Of a DNA stretch of 12,156 nt, positions 1 through 6,485 are shown in pieces. The stretch spans positions 1-12,156 of the forward strand of contig JAFYPY010000023.1 of assembly GCA_017547345.1 (NCBI GenBank). Reading direction: 5' to 3'. Under the pieces are notes generated by a model. That model had not been told where the DNA came from, ran no database searches, and saw only the letters and a program-made list of their open reading frames with translations. Positions within the stretch are counted from its first letter, which is position 1. Each line of letters starts with the position of its first letter. The stretch is from Bacillota bacterium (GTDB taxonomy: Bacteria > Bacillota_A > Clostridia > Peptostreptococcales > Anaerovoracaceae). Made by a program: the position numbers and the translations under genes.

Positions 1-2
1 AT

Positions 3-221
3 GCCAATGCCGGCAATATGACAGATGAGGATATTGCAGCCCTAATGGACAAACTTCTAGTAAACGAATTACAAAAAGCAGAAAAATCTTACACTAAAAC
101 CATCAAAATCTCTCTTGCAAAAGAAGATGGCATTTGGGTCGTTCAAGAAGACAAAGATATGTCAAACGCTTTAACTGGAGGCATGCTTGATTTTGCAGAA
201 AATGCTACTTTAGAAGAATAG
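3..221 (+). CDS. C-terminal end of a probable small (lipo)protein, 5' end outside window
   Basis: The reading frame is open from the left edge (first full codon at 3) to a TAG at 219-221, so only the last 72 residues are visible and the start lies upstream. The in-frame ATG at 18 has no ribosome binding site in view and is probably internal. The visible part has a predicted amphipathic helix (MTDEDIAALMDKLL), then a strand-like stretch KTIKISLAKEDGIWVV and an ending rich in DNALTGG-like residues (SNALTGGML). This pattern (Lys-rich strand, 'GxWxV', 'NALTGG') is what I associate with the C-terminus of DUF4878/DUF5105-type NTF2-like lipoproteins of Firmicutes. That assignment rests on resemblance only. 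No signal peptide or lipobox can be checked because the N-terminus is missing. The gene ends in a good terminator just downstream. Confidence 0.6.
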   Translation, partial: ANAGNMTDEDIAALMDKLLVNELQKAEKSYTKTIKISLAKEDGIWVVQEDKDMSNALTGGMLDFAENATLEE

Positions 222-242
222 ACCATACGGTATACATAAACC

Positions 243-279
243 GAGGAGTTTCCATAAAATGAAAACTCCTCTTTTTTTT
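243..279 (+). terminator. Intrinsic terminator of the rightward lipoprotein-like gene
   Basis: A 9-bp stem GAGGAGTTT (243-251) / AAACTCCTC (263-271) with an 11-base loop is followed by eight T (272-279). On the opposite strand the hairpin is followed only by CGGTTTATG, so it should work mainly rightwards. The T tract touches the stop codon (278-280) of the convergent leftward gene. Confidence 0.85.
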
Positions 280-1210
280 AGCCATCTATACACTTACATT
301 TCCTTACCGTTGTTCCATCCATATCCACATATGAGCAACTTCCACAATACCCTTCTCCACAACACATATTACCGTGATTGGGCATAATCAGCCTTTTCTT
401 ATTAAAGCCGGTGAGCTTAATTATCTTTTGTGCATAATATGGAGAGACCATCAAAAATATATTAGGCTTTGAATCACCGTTATAACAGTAACCACAATCA
501 TCCTTCAAATCTTCCGCTATTTTTACTACATCTCTTTCAAAGTCTACAGATTCACACTCAATATCATATAAATAGTCTTCTATGAATTCTTCAGGCAACT
601 TATTATCGTCAAGCTTAAAGCACAACAAATTATTTCCTAACATTTGCTTAATATTGACCAGTGGCATAACGGCGATGCCTTTTGCAAGAACAATGGAAAG
701 TGTGTTTTTATTGTAAATATTGCCATTAGATAAACCACTGTAGAACGGTCCCTTAACATCTAACATGGACCCCGGCATTGCTGATTTCAAAAGGCCTATA
801 GTTTTGGGCCCTGTAGCATTTACTGCTAAGTTTATGTATGCTCTTTGTCTCGAAATATCCTCATCAACATACAAAACGGATATCGGCATAAACCATTTTT
901 CCCATTTCAGCATCAAAAATGCACCTAACTCTTTGCACTTAAGCCCAAAGGCAATAGGTGTTTCAAGCTTTAATACACTCAAAGTAGGAGAATAACTTTT
1001 TATACCGCTAACCATATATCGGTTTATATTTATGTTGTTTACAGGTCTTTTATTTCCTTGTAGATATTCTGTATAGGGGCATACCCCTTGCCATAAGCTA
1101 CCACAATCACATTTCCCCTTTTGTATCATTGTGCAAGAATAACATTGTCCAGTTTCCATTAAAATACAAGGACATTTTTCACTGCCTCTGTCCACACAGT
1201 TATAAATCAT
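278..1210 (-). CDS. PyrK-like FAD/NAD-binding oxidoreductase subunit with [2Fe-2S] site and Cys-rich N-terminus
   Basis: The 310-residue protein resembles the sulfide dehydrogenase/dihydroorotate dehydrogenase electron-transfer subunit family (PyrK-like ferredoxin reductases), predicted cytosolic. The middle region follows the FNR-like fold: RAYINLAV near 123-130, then GPKTIGLLKSAMPGSMLDVKG, the usual flavin-domain pattern, followed by LSIVLAKGIAVMPLV in place of the GGGIGVAPL nucleotide loop. Its glycines are largely lost, so NAD binding is doubtful. The C-terminus has C284-x4-C289-x2-C292-x12-C305, the PyrK [2Fe-2S] spacing. The first 45 residues carry eight cysteines (5, 13, 15, 23, 26, 34, 36, 44), enough for additional metal sites. 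I chose the ATG at 1210, preceded by AAAGGGG about 7 bases upstream; it overlaps the upstream TGA by one base (TGATG). An upstream TTG codon in frame is less likely. The redox partner and substrate are unknown. Confidence 0.75.
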   Translation of the reverse strand: MIYNCVDRGSEKCPCILMETGQCYSCTMIQKGKCDCGSLWQGVCPYTEYLQGNKRPVNNININRYMVSGIKSYSPTLSVLKLETPIAFGLKCKELGAFLMLKWEKWFMPISVLYVDEDISRQRAYINLAVNATGPKTIGLLKSAMPGSMLDVKGPFYSGLSNGNIYNKNTLSIVLAKGIAVMPLVNIKQMLGNNLLCFKLDDNKLPEEFIEDYLYDIECESVDFERDVVKIAEDLKDDCGYCYNGDSKPNIFLMVSPYYAQKIIKLTGFNKKRLIMPNHGNMCCGEGYCGSCSYVDMDGTTVRKCKCIDG

Positions 1211-2109
1211 CAAGATTCCCCTTTCACTTCGCCCGTCATAGTCCTAAACCCATAGTCAAGCATTGAATATGCGTCCTGAAACCAATTTGGGTCGTTTAGC
1301 AGCACTGCAATCAGTTCTATATCATTCTTCTTTGCAGAAGAGACCAAAGTTCTTCCCGATTTTTTTGTATAACCAATCTTTACACCGGTTGCCCCATCAT
1401 ATTCCTTTATAGTCTTATTCTTGTTAACGAAGGTTTTTCCATTTTTTTCAGAAGTCCACTCTTCAGAAGCTACAATTTCCCTAAAAATGTCATTTCGCAT
1501 GGCTTGAGTGCTTATCAACGCCAAATCTCTGGCCGTAGTAAAATGATTCTCATCAAAAAGTCCCGTTGGATTCACAAATTTCGTGCAGGTGCACCCTATT
1601 TCTTTCGCTTTTTGATTCATTCGTTCAATAAATTTTTCTTCTGTACCTCCAAAAGAAATTGCCAGCGCCGTAGCTGCATCATTCCCTGATTGCAACATCG
1701 CTCCATATAGCAATTCTTCTACCGTTACGACTTCTCCTTCCTTCAAGTAAACAGAAGACCCCTCTATCCCTATTGCTTCTTTTGGTACAGTAATAAGACT
1801 ATCCATAGAGGCACTAATTTCTTCCATAATCTCTAGTGTTACAAGCGTAGTCATTATTTTTGTAGTACTGGCAGGATAGAGCTTTTTATCAGCATCTTTT
1901 TCGTATACAACTTTTGCATCTTCTCCCATTACCAAAATAGCGCCTTCAGCCGATATAACCGGAGCTAATGAAGCTGCTTCCATTGACGGCTTCGCATTCA
2001 GTATGTCTTTTTCATCCACATCCATAGTAGGCCCAAAGTACTCCGTAAGGCCACCAAGAACTCCAATTACCAATAGTAACATTATTATTTTTTTAATTCT
2101 CAGTCCCAT
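1210..2109 (-). CDS. D-alanyl-D-alanine carboxypeptidase (S11 family, DacF/PBP5-like), short form
   Basis: A serine-type DD-carboxypeptidase that would remove the terminal D-Ala of peptidoglycan stem peptides outside the membrane. Residues 1-22 (RIKK then a hydrophobic run) form a signal peptide or membrane anchor. The S11 signatures are present: the SxxK nucleophile motif S81-T-T-K84 inside YPASTTKIMT, and S141-G-N143. The third motif, normally KTG, reads K244-I-G246 (VKIGYT), codons AAG ATT GGT. At 299 residues it stops soon after the catalytic domain and lacks the PBP5 C-terminal domain and amphipathic anchor of typical ~390-residue DacF/DacA proteins. The N-terminal hydrophobic helix may therefore do the anchoring. 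The start is set by the basic residues before the helix. Its ribosome binding site (GGGAG, 6 bases upstream) lies within a terminator-like hairpin. The stop overlaps the next gene's ATG by one base, suggesting translational coupling. Confidence 0.9.
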   Translation of the reverse strand: MGLRIKKIIMLLLVIGVLGGLTEYFGPTMDVDEKDILNAKPSMEAASLAPVISAEGAILVMGEDAKVVYEKDADKKLYPASTTKIMTTLVTLEIMEEISASMDSLITVPKEAIGIEGSSVYLKEGEVVTVEELLYGAMLQSGNDAATALAISFGGTEEKFIERMNQKAKEIGCTCTKFVNPTGLFDENHFTTARDLALISTQAMRNDIFREIVASEEWTSEKNGKTFVNKNKTIKEYDGATGVKIGYTKKSGRTLVSSAKKNDIELIAVLLNDPNWFQDAYSMLDYGFRTMTGEVKGES

Positions 2110-2148
2110 AAAAAACTCCCTCTAAACATTCTACTGTTTTAGAGGGAG
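2110..2148 (-). terminator. Terminator-like hairpin after scpB that contains the carboxypeptidase gene's ribosome binding site
   Basis: Read leftward, an 11-bp perfect stem CTCCCTCTAAA / TTTAGAGGGAG (2148-2138 pairing with 2126-2116) with an 11-base loop is followed by six T (2115-2110) and then directly by the ATG (2109-2107) of the carboxypeptidase gene. The 3' arm AGAGGGAG is the only Shine-Dalgarno-like sequence for that gene, with GGAG 6 bases from the ATG. The element can therefore act as an intrinsic terminator for the upstream operon and as a sequestering structure for the downstream start. There is no T run on the other strand. Confidence 0.8.
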
Positions 2149-2164
2149 CATTATTCCTTCGCTT

Positions 2165-2764
2165 TTATATTTCTATTTGAATCTGCGCATTATCGAACTC
2201 GTCCACACCATCTTCTACTTCATCACTTACAGCACCCGAAACAACACTGTCAATGTCATCAATTGGTGGCAACTCCTTTATTGAAGAAAAACCAAAGTTC
2301 TGTAAGAATGTGTCCGTAGTACCGTATAGAATAGGTCGACCAACAGCATCTGACCTGCCCTTTTCGCACACAAGGTCCTTTTTCATCAACCCTTCCATTA
2401 CCCTATCGCATCTAATGCCTCTTATAGCTTCTATTTCACCTTTGGTAACCGGCTGCTTATAGGCTACAATGGCAAGGACTTCGAGTGCTGACTGGGATAA
2501 CTTTTTAGCCTTAACAGGTGTGCATAAAGCTCTTATGTAATCAGCATTTTCCTCTCTTGTTACGAACTGGAAAGATTGATTTATCTGTCTAATTACGATA
2601 CCTCTTCCTTCCTCTTCATATTCCCTTTGTAGTTCCTTAAAATATTCTATAGCTTCTTGCTTAGTTATATTAAAAACATCACCGGCTGTCTTTGCATCAA
2701 GGGGCTCACCCCATGTAAAAAGCATGGACTCAAAGGCCGATTTTATGCTCTTTTTACTGCTCAT
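2165..2764 (-). CDS. scpB: Segregation and condensation protein B
   Basis: Kleisin-associated subunit of the SMC-ScpAB condensin complex, acting on the nucleoid in chromosome compaction and segregation. The 199 residues match the usual ScpB size. Two winged-helix domains are recognisable: residues about 5-85 (FESMLFTWGEPLD...FQFVTR) and about 88-162, which contain the family hallmark LSQSALEVLAIVAYKQPVTKxEIExIRG and then GRPILYGTT and FLQNFG. The final 35 residues are acidic and probably disordered (EVEDGVDEFDN). The start ATG at 2764 lies inside the end of scpA (11-base overlap) with AAGGAG nine bases upstream, so translation is probably coupled to scpA. This agrees with their joint assembly on the kleisin. 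A terminator-like hairpin follows the stop. Confidence 0.95.
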   Translation of the reverse strand: MSSKKSIKSAFESMLFTWGEPLDAKTAGDVFNITKQEAIEYFKELQREYEEEGRGIVIRQINQSFQFVTREENADYIRALCTPVKAKKLSQSALEVLAIVAYKQPVTKGEIEAIRGIRCDRVMEGLMKKDLVCEKGRSDAVGRPILYGTTDTFLQNFGFSSIKELPPIDDIDSVVSGAVSDEVEDGVDEFDNAQIQIEI

Positions 2765-3521
2765 AATTGATATCTCCTTCGTCTATTCTTTCTCCTGCTT
2801 CAATCTCAATGGTCCCATAAGTAGAAGATTGCTTTACGCTTACAACTCTTTGTTTTGCCATTTCAAGTAAAGAAATAAAAGTTACAACCACGTCATAACG
2901 ATCCTTAGCATTAGGAACAAGTTCTCCAAATTTGAAAACCCTCCCTAACTTTTGGCGCAGCTTTGTTGCAATGTATGAAATTCTACTTTCCATAGAAGCT
3001 TTTTCTCTTTCGATACGAGTATAATGTTTTCTGACACTCTCTATCCTCTGCTTCTTGTCTATGAAAGAAGAAAATGCGTTTGCAAATTGTTTCAAATCAA
3101 GGCTTAAATATTCATCCGGATTATCAAGGTATACCGAAATGTCTTCTTGAGGCTTTTGGTAAATCCTCGATGCAAACTCTTCTCGCTCTTGAAGGATCTC
3201 TGATGCACGCTTAAATCTTTTGTATTCCAAAATGCGCGATACCAGTTCTTCTCTAGGGTCTTCAGTTATAATACCTTCTCCCACCTCGTTTATCCTAGGG
3301 AGTATCATCTTTGATTTGATTTCTATCAAAGATGAAGCCAAAACCATAAACTCAGTCGAAACATTTATATCCATTTCTTCCAAAGCTCTGATATATTCCA
3401 AATATTGACCTGTAATCTTACTGATTTCGATATCATAAATGCTCATTTCTGCATTTTCTATCAAGTAAACCAATAAGTCAAAAGGTCCCTCGAAGGATTG
3501 TAGCTTAACTTTGTAACTCAT
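2754..3521 (-). CDS. scpA: Segregation and condensation protein A (kleisin)
   Basis: Kleisin of the SMC-ScpAB complex: its N-terminal domain contacts one SMC head-neck, the C-terminal winged helix contacts the other SMC head, and the middle binds ScpB. The N-terminus has the family signature SFEGPFDLLVYLIENAEMS (residues 9-27) followed by DIEISKITGQYLEYI and FMVLASSLIEIKSKMILP. A charged helical middle spans about 90-200. The C-terminal winged helix (about 205-245) contains DVVVTFISLLEMAKQRVV. Its length of 255 is normal. The start ATG overlaps the upstream transporter's TAA by one base (TAATG). AGGAG lies roughly a dozen bases upstream, so reinitiation from the upstream gene is likely. Sitting in an operon with metabolic genes is less usual than the scpA-scpB pairing itself. 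Confidence 0.95.
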   Translation of the reverse strand: MSYKVKLQSFEGPFDLLVYLIENAEMSIYDIEISKITGQYLEYIRALEEMDINVSTEFMVLASSLIEIKSKMILPRINEVGEGIITEDPREELVSRILEYKRFKRASEILQEREEFASRIYQKPQEDISVYLDNPDEYLSLDLKQFANAFSSFIDKKQRIESVRKHYTRIEREKASMESRISYIATKLRQKLGRVFKFGELVPNAKDRYDVVVTFISLLEMAKQRVVSVKQSSTYGTIEIEAGERIDEGDINYEQ

Positions 3522-4429
3522 TACTCGTGATTACTCTCCTGTCTATTGTAGTAAAGTAGTGCACATACCACGATTATGCAACCGATAATTTCGTAAGTTT
3601 TTGGCACCTGGGAAAGGAATATAACTGCAAATATTGTTGAAAACACTGCATCTCCAGTTTCCCATGTTGATACATATAAAGAGCTGACATGTCCGATACA
3701 TAAGTTGAATACGGCATGCGCTCCAATCTGGCAAAGCATCGCCATAGCAAATAGCATTACATAGTCCATAGCCGGATATCCAAGAAGCTGAGTTCCTGTA
3801 AATATATTTCCCAAAGTGAAGCAAATCCAACATGATGAAAATACCAGTAGAACATAAAGGCCGCCGTCGACTCTCTTACGCACCGCATCTCCCACTGCAA
3901 AGTACAGCCCCATGAACATAGCTGCAAAGAAAGCAAAAATATTACCTTCTAGATTGCCACCAGCAAAGGAATTGTAGTCAACACCTACGATAACTGCGCC
4001 TCCCATTAGAGCAACCGCAATTGCTGCAATAGCCTTTATATTAACCTTTTTCTTATACAAGAAAACAGTAACTAGTAGCACAACTAAAGGGTGAAGTGAC
4101 GCAAGAACCGCAGCGCTGGCAATGTTTGTCATCTTGACTGCACTAAACCATGAGAAGAAATGCGCAAACAAGAATGCCCCAGAAATAAAGCACCACATAT
4201 AATCTTTAGGGCTGATTGCCTTTAACTTTTCTCTCTTCTCCTTATTCATTAAGGCAGGAAGGATGAAGAAAGGCAAAGCAATTGAAAGTCTCCAAAAGCC
4301 TATGGCCATCGAAGGGGCCGTTATTAATTTACCTAAGACTCCAGAAGTAGCACCACATAGAACCGCAAGCACCGTAAGAATCTTAGCATATTTAGCTATA
4401 AAACCTACTTTGTTTTGTGAATTTTCCAT
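3521..4429 (-). CDS. EamA-type drug/metabolite transporter (DMT superfamily)
   Basis: An integral membrane protein of 302 residues with about ten hydrophobic segments (roughly 15-35, 42-61, 77-97, 103-124, 130-150, 161-181, 190-210, 221-241, 247-272, 279-294). They are arranged as two five-helix EamA repeats. Typical EamA features are visible: GxxxGxLGKL near residues 26-35, FWR in helix 2, and the helix 4 pattern ASAAVLASLHPLVVLLV. The C-terminal half has STWETGDAVFSTIFAV, equivalent to the end-of-family motif 'LxPxxxxLxxxxxLxE'. Substrates of these exporters/exchangers are diverse and cannot be read from sequence. The neighbouring mtnA hints at a sulfur- or nucleoside-derived metabolite, which is only an inference. 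The start is 4 bases after the mtnA stop with a weak, distant GGAGAAAG, suggesting coupled translation. The stop overlaps scpA's ATG. Confidence 0.88.
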   Translation of the reverse strand: MENSQNKVGFIAKYAKILTVLAVLCGATSGVLGKLITAPSMAIGFWRLSIALPFFILPALMNKEKREKLKAISPKDYMWCFISGAFLFAHFFSWFSAVKMTNIASAAVLASLHPLVVLLVTVFLYKKKVNIKAIAAIAVALMGGAVIVGVDYNSFAGGNLEGNIFAFFAAMFMGLYFAVGDAVRKRVDGGLYVLLVFSSCWICFTLGNIFTGTQLLGYPAMDYVMLFAMAMLCQIGAHAVFNLCIGHVSSLYVSTWETGDAVFSTIFAVIFLSQVPKTYEIIGCIIVVCALLYYNRQESNHE

Positions 4430-4433
4430 TATA

Positions 4434-5498
4434 TTATTCTTTCTCCATAAGTTTCTTAAGATTTACATCAAATGGCGGTTTAACCACGCCTTTTTCTGTA
4501 ATTACGGCCGTAATGTATTTGTGGTCAGTAACATCAAAAGAAGGATTAAAAGTCTTGACCCCCTCTGGTGCCATCGGCTTTTCGTACCACATTTCATAGA
4601 TTTCTTCGCCTTTTCGAAGTTCAATATGTATATCATCTCCTGTAGGAGTGTTCATGTCGATTGTAGATGTCGGAACATACATATAAAACGGAATTCCATA
4701 TTCCTTGGCTAAAATTGCCACACCCGAGGTCCCAATCTTGTTGGCACCGTCGCCATTAGCTGCCATTCTGTCACAGCCAACAACAACTGCATCAATCCAG
4801 CCTTTTTTCATTACAGTCGCTGCCATGTTGTCGCAAATAAGCGTAACATCCACGCCTGCCTTATTAAGTTCCCAAGATGTAAGTCTAGCACCCTGAAGAA
4901 GAGGTCTAGTCTCGTCTGCAAAAACCTTGAAATCATATCCTCTTTCGTGTCCCAGATAAATAGGAGCAAGGCATGTTCCGTATTTAGCAGTCGCAATAGT
5001 ACCCGCATTGCAATGAGTTAAAATGCCCATACCAGGTTTTAACAAGGAAAGGCCGTGTTCACCCATAGCCTTACAAGCAGCAACATCCTCTTCATGAATC
5101 TTGATGGCTTCCTGTTCTAGCCACTTTTGACCTTCGCAAACAGACTCTATATCTTCTGCTTCCAGCCCAGTAACCATTCTATTGAGCGCCCAAGATAAAT
5201 TTACAGCTGTTGGGCGAGCACTATTTAGATACTCTGCACCCTTTTTTACATGCTCAAGAAATTCAGCTACATCGTTACCGCCGTAAGCAAGGCTGTCCAC
5301 ATATAGCCCATATCCTGCAGCTACGCCGATTGCAGGTGCACCTCTCACTTTAAGATGATAGATTGCATCCCACATATCTTCTTTAGTCTCAATATCGATA
5401 TATACTTCCTCACCTGGAAGTTTAGTCTGATCAAGAAGAGTCAGTTTACCGTCAATATATTTAATTGGTGAAATATCTAAAACTTTAGTAGTTGTCAT
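4434..5498 (-). CDS. mtnA: S-methyl-5-thioribose-1-phosphate isomerase
   Basis: Catalyses conversion of 5-methylthioribose-1-phosphate to 5-methylthioribulose-1-phosphate in methionine salvage; some homologues also isomerise 5-deoxyribose-1-phosphate. The protein belongs to the eIF2B alpha/beta/delta-like fold, is cytosolic, and has 354 residues with the chosen start. Family motifs present: [44 protein letters not shown] (catalytic Cys163), [16 protein letters not shown], and [19 protein letters not shown] (catalytic Asp243). The Cys-to-Asp distance of 80 matches the Bacillus enzyme (160/240). I chose the ATG at 5498 over the ATG at 5504: AGAGGA at 5507-5512 is 8 bases from the former but only 2 bases from the latter. 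It overlaps the upstream gene by 14 bases. No other methionine-salvage gene is in the window. Confidence 0.95.
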   Translation of the reverse strand: MTTTKVLDISPIKYIDGKLTLLDQTKLPGEEVYIDIETKEDMWDAIYHLKVRGAPAIGVAAGYGLYVDSLAYGGNDVAEFLEHVKKGAEYLNSARPTAVNLSWALNRMVTGLEAEDIESVCEGQKWLEQEAIKIHEEDVAACKAMGEHGLSLLKPGMGILTHCNAGTIATAKYGTCLAPIYLGHERGYDFKVFADETRPLLQGARLTSWELNKAGVDVTLICDNMAATVMKKGWIDAVVVGCDRMAANGDGANKIGTSGVAILAKEYGIPFYMYVPTSTIDMNTPTGDDIHIELRKGEEIYEMWYEKPMAPEGVKTFNPSFDVTDHKYITAVITEKGVVKPPFDVNLKKLMEKE

Positions 5499-6351
5499 AC
5501 ACATAATCCTCTAAAAACTCCATATAATCTGCCATTGATAATATAGGTTCTTTATTATATTCGCTGGTCGCCCCAGCTATATCTTCAAAAGCCGGTGCCG
5601 TCATCCACGCTGCCAAAGTGCTCGCACATTCATAGTCATCGTGGGAATAATAATATTCTGAGTCCCCGGTTACATACTCAAAAAACTCCTTTGTTCCATA
5701 TATGTCAAACCAGTATAATACATCTAACATATCAGTAAATAATGGTTCCTCAGCATATTCTTCTATCCCGCAATCCCAATCTATGTTTCCTTGATTTTTA
5801 CTTATGGTCGAGCTATCTAACTTTTCATAGTAATCAAAGTATAAACATGCGTCTTCGGCATCTTCGATTTCAGCCATATATGTTGACTCATAATCATATG
5901 TACTATCATCAACCACACCTATAATAGCAGAAACCAAACCAATTACTGTGATTAGTACAGTTGCTAAAGATCCAGCTATAATAAGTTTGGCTTTATCTCC
6001 TGTAGTGTTGTAAGCTCTCTTTTTTAGGTTAATCTTAGGAAGAGAAAACTTTATTTTTGAGCGGTTAGGTTCATCAAAGTCATCATCGTCAAACCCTTCT
6101 CTGCGTTCAATTCTATCCTTAAGTTTTTCAAATCTGCTTTCCTTTTGAGCAGCTGTTGCAGCGGGGGCTACTCCCATAAGAACTTTATATGCTTGTGTTG
6201 CCTGTTCCTTCTTGCGTCTTGCATATTCCGGTTCATCCGCAAAATCCGCCGAGTCTAGTCTCGCCATACGATTATTATAAGCATTTCTTATTTGTGCAGG
6301 AGTTGCATCAGATCTTACCCCTAGTACCCTGTAATAATAATTTCTATCCAT
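5485..6351 (-). CDS. J-domain-like single-pass membrane protein lacking the HPD motif
   Basis: A 288-residue protein of unknown function. Residues 1-58 read like a J domain: [21 protein letters not shown], then AYNNRMARL in helix II and a helix III-like [11 protein letters not shown]. Where DnaJ has HPD there is D33-S-A35, so stimulation of DnaK ATPase by the known mechanism is unlikely. Residues 59-120 are charged, with an acidic patch DDDDFDEP (88-95) followed by a Lys-rich stretch. One hydrophobic helix (about 121-147) crosses the membrane. The positive-inside rule places the J-like part in the cytoplasm and the C-terminal 140 residues outside. That outer part is strikingly acidic and Tyr-rich ([28 protein letters not shown]) with three cysteines. 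It is the first gene of the operon, with its own promoter and only a weak ribosome binding site. The protein is a real gene, judging by its overlap with mtnA and promoter. Its function cannot be named. Confidence 0.82.
   Translation of the reverse strand: MDRNYYYRVLGVRSDATPAQIRNAYNNRMARLDSADFADEPEYARRKKEQATQAYKVLMGVAPAATAAQKESRFEKLKDRIERREGFDDDDFDEPNRSKIKFSLPKINLKKRAYNTTGDKAKLIIAGSLATVLITVIGLVSAIIGVVDDSTYDYESTYMAEIEDAEDACLYFDYYEKLDSSTISKNQGNIDWDCGIEEYAEEPLFTDMLDVLYWFDIYGTKEFFEYVTGDSEYYYSHDDYECASTLAAWMTAPAFEDIAGATSEYNKEPILSMADYMEFLEDYVYDNY
5507..5512 (-). promoter_or_regulatory. Ribosome binding site deciding the mtnA start
   Basis: AGAGGA on the minus strand lies within the last codons of the upstream J-like gene. 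It is 8 bases from the ATG at 5498 and too close to the ATG at 5504. This favours the protein beginning MTTTKVLD. Confidence 0.6.
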
Positions 6352-6406
6352 AATTCTATCTCTAATGTCTATTTATGCGGCATTAACGTGTGAATTTTAA
6401 TAAGTT

Positions 6407-6434
6407 ATTATATCACATTTTGGATGTATAACAA
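6407..6434 (-). promoter_or_regulatory. Promoter of the J-like-mtnA-eamA-scpAB operon (extended -10)
   Basis: On the minus strand a perfect -10 TATAAT (6407-6412) is preceded by TGTGA, giving the Gram-positive extended form TGTGaTATAAT. A -35-like TTGTTA (6429-6434) sits 16 bases upstream. Transcription would start near 6400, leaving about 50 bases of leader before the ATG at 6351. It lies just downstream of the copA terminator, so the operon has its own start. Confidence 0.8.
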
Positions 6435-6446
6435 AGGTTTGACATC

Positions 6447-6478
6447 AAAAAAACTCCCGTAGTTTTCGGGAGTTTTTT
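6447..6478 (-). terminator. Terminator of the copper ATPase gene (bidirectional form)
   Basis: The stem ACTCCCG/CGGGAGT is extended by flanking A/T pairs to about 12 bp (6448-6459 with 6467-6478) with a 7-base loop. Leftward it ends in seven T, and rightward in six T, so both strands have terminator form. It begins 8 bases after the copA stop. Confidence 0.9.
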
Positions 6479-6485
6479 GCTATCT

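Noticed and set aside
765..995. 76-codon open frame on the + strand opposite the PyrK-like gene
   Set aside because: It overlaps a conserved flavin-domain region on the other strand and has no ribosome binding site.
1211..1213. TTG codon as start of the PyrK-like gene
   Set aside because: The adjacent ATG (1210-1208) has proper spacing to AAAGGGG and forms a classic TGATG overlap; the TTG adds only one residue.
4263..4712. 149-codon open frame on the + strand opposite the transporter and mtnA
   Set aside because: It runs antisense across two well-supported genes, has low-complexity Phe/Lys/Ile composition and no ribosome binding site.
5499..6400. SAM or other riboswitch controlling mtnA
   Set aside because: The mtnA leader is coding sequence of the J-like gene, and the operon leader is only about 50 bases with no recognisable aptamer pairing.
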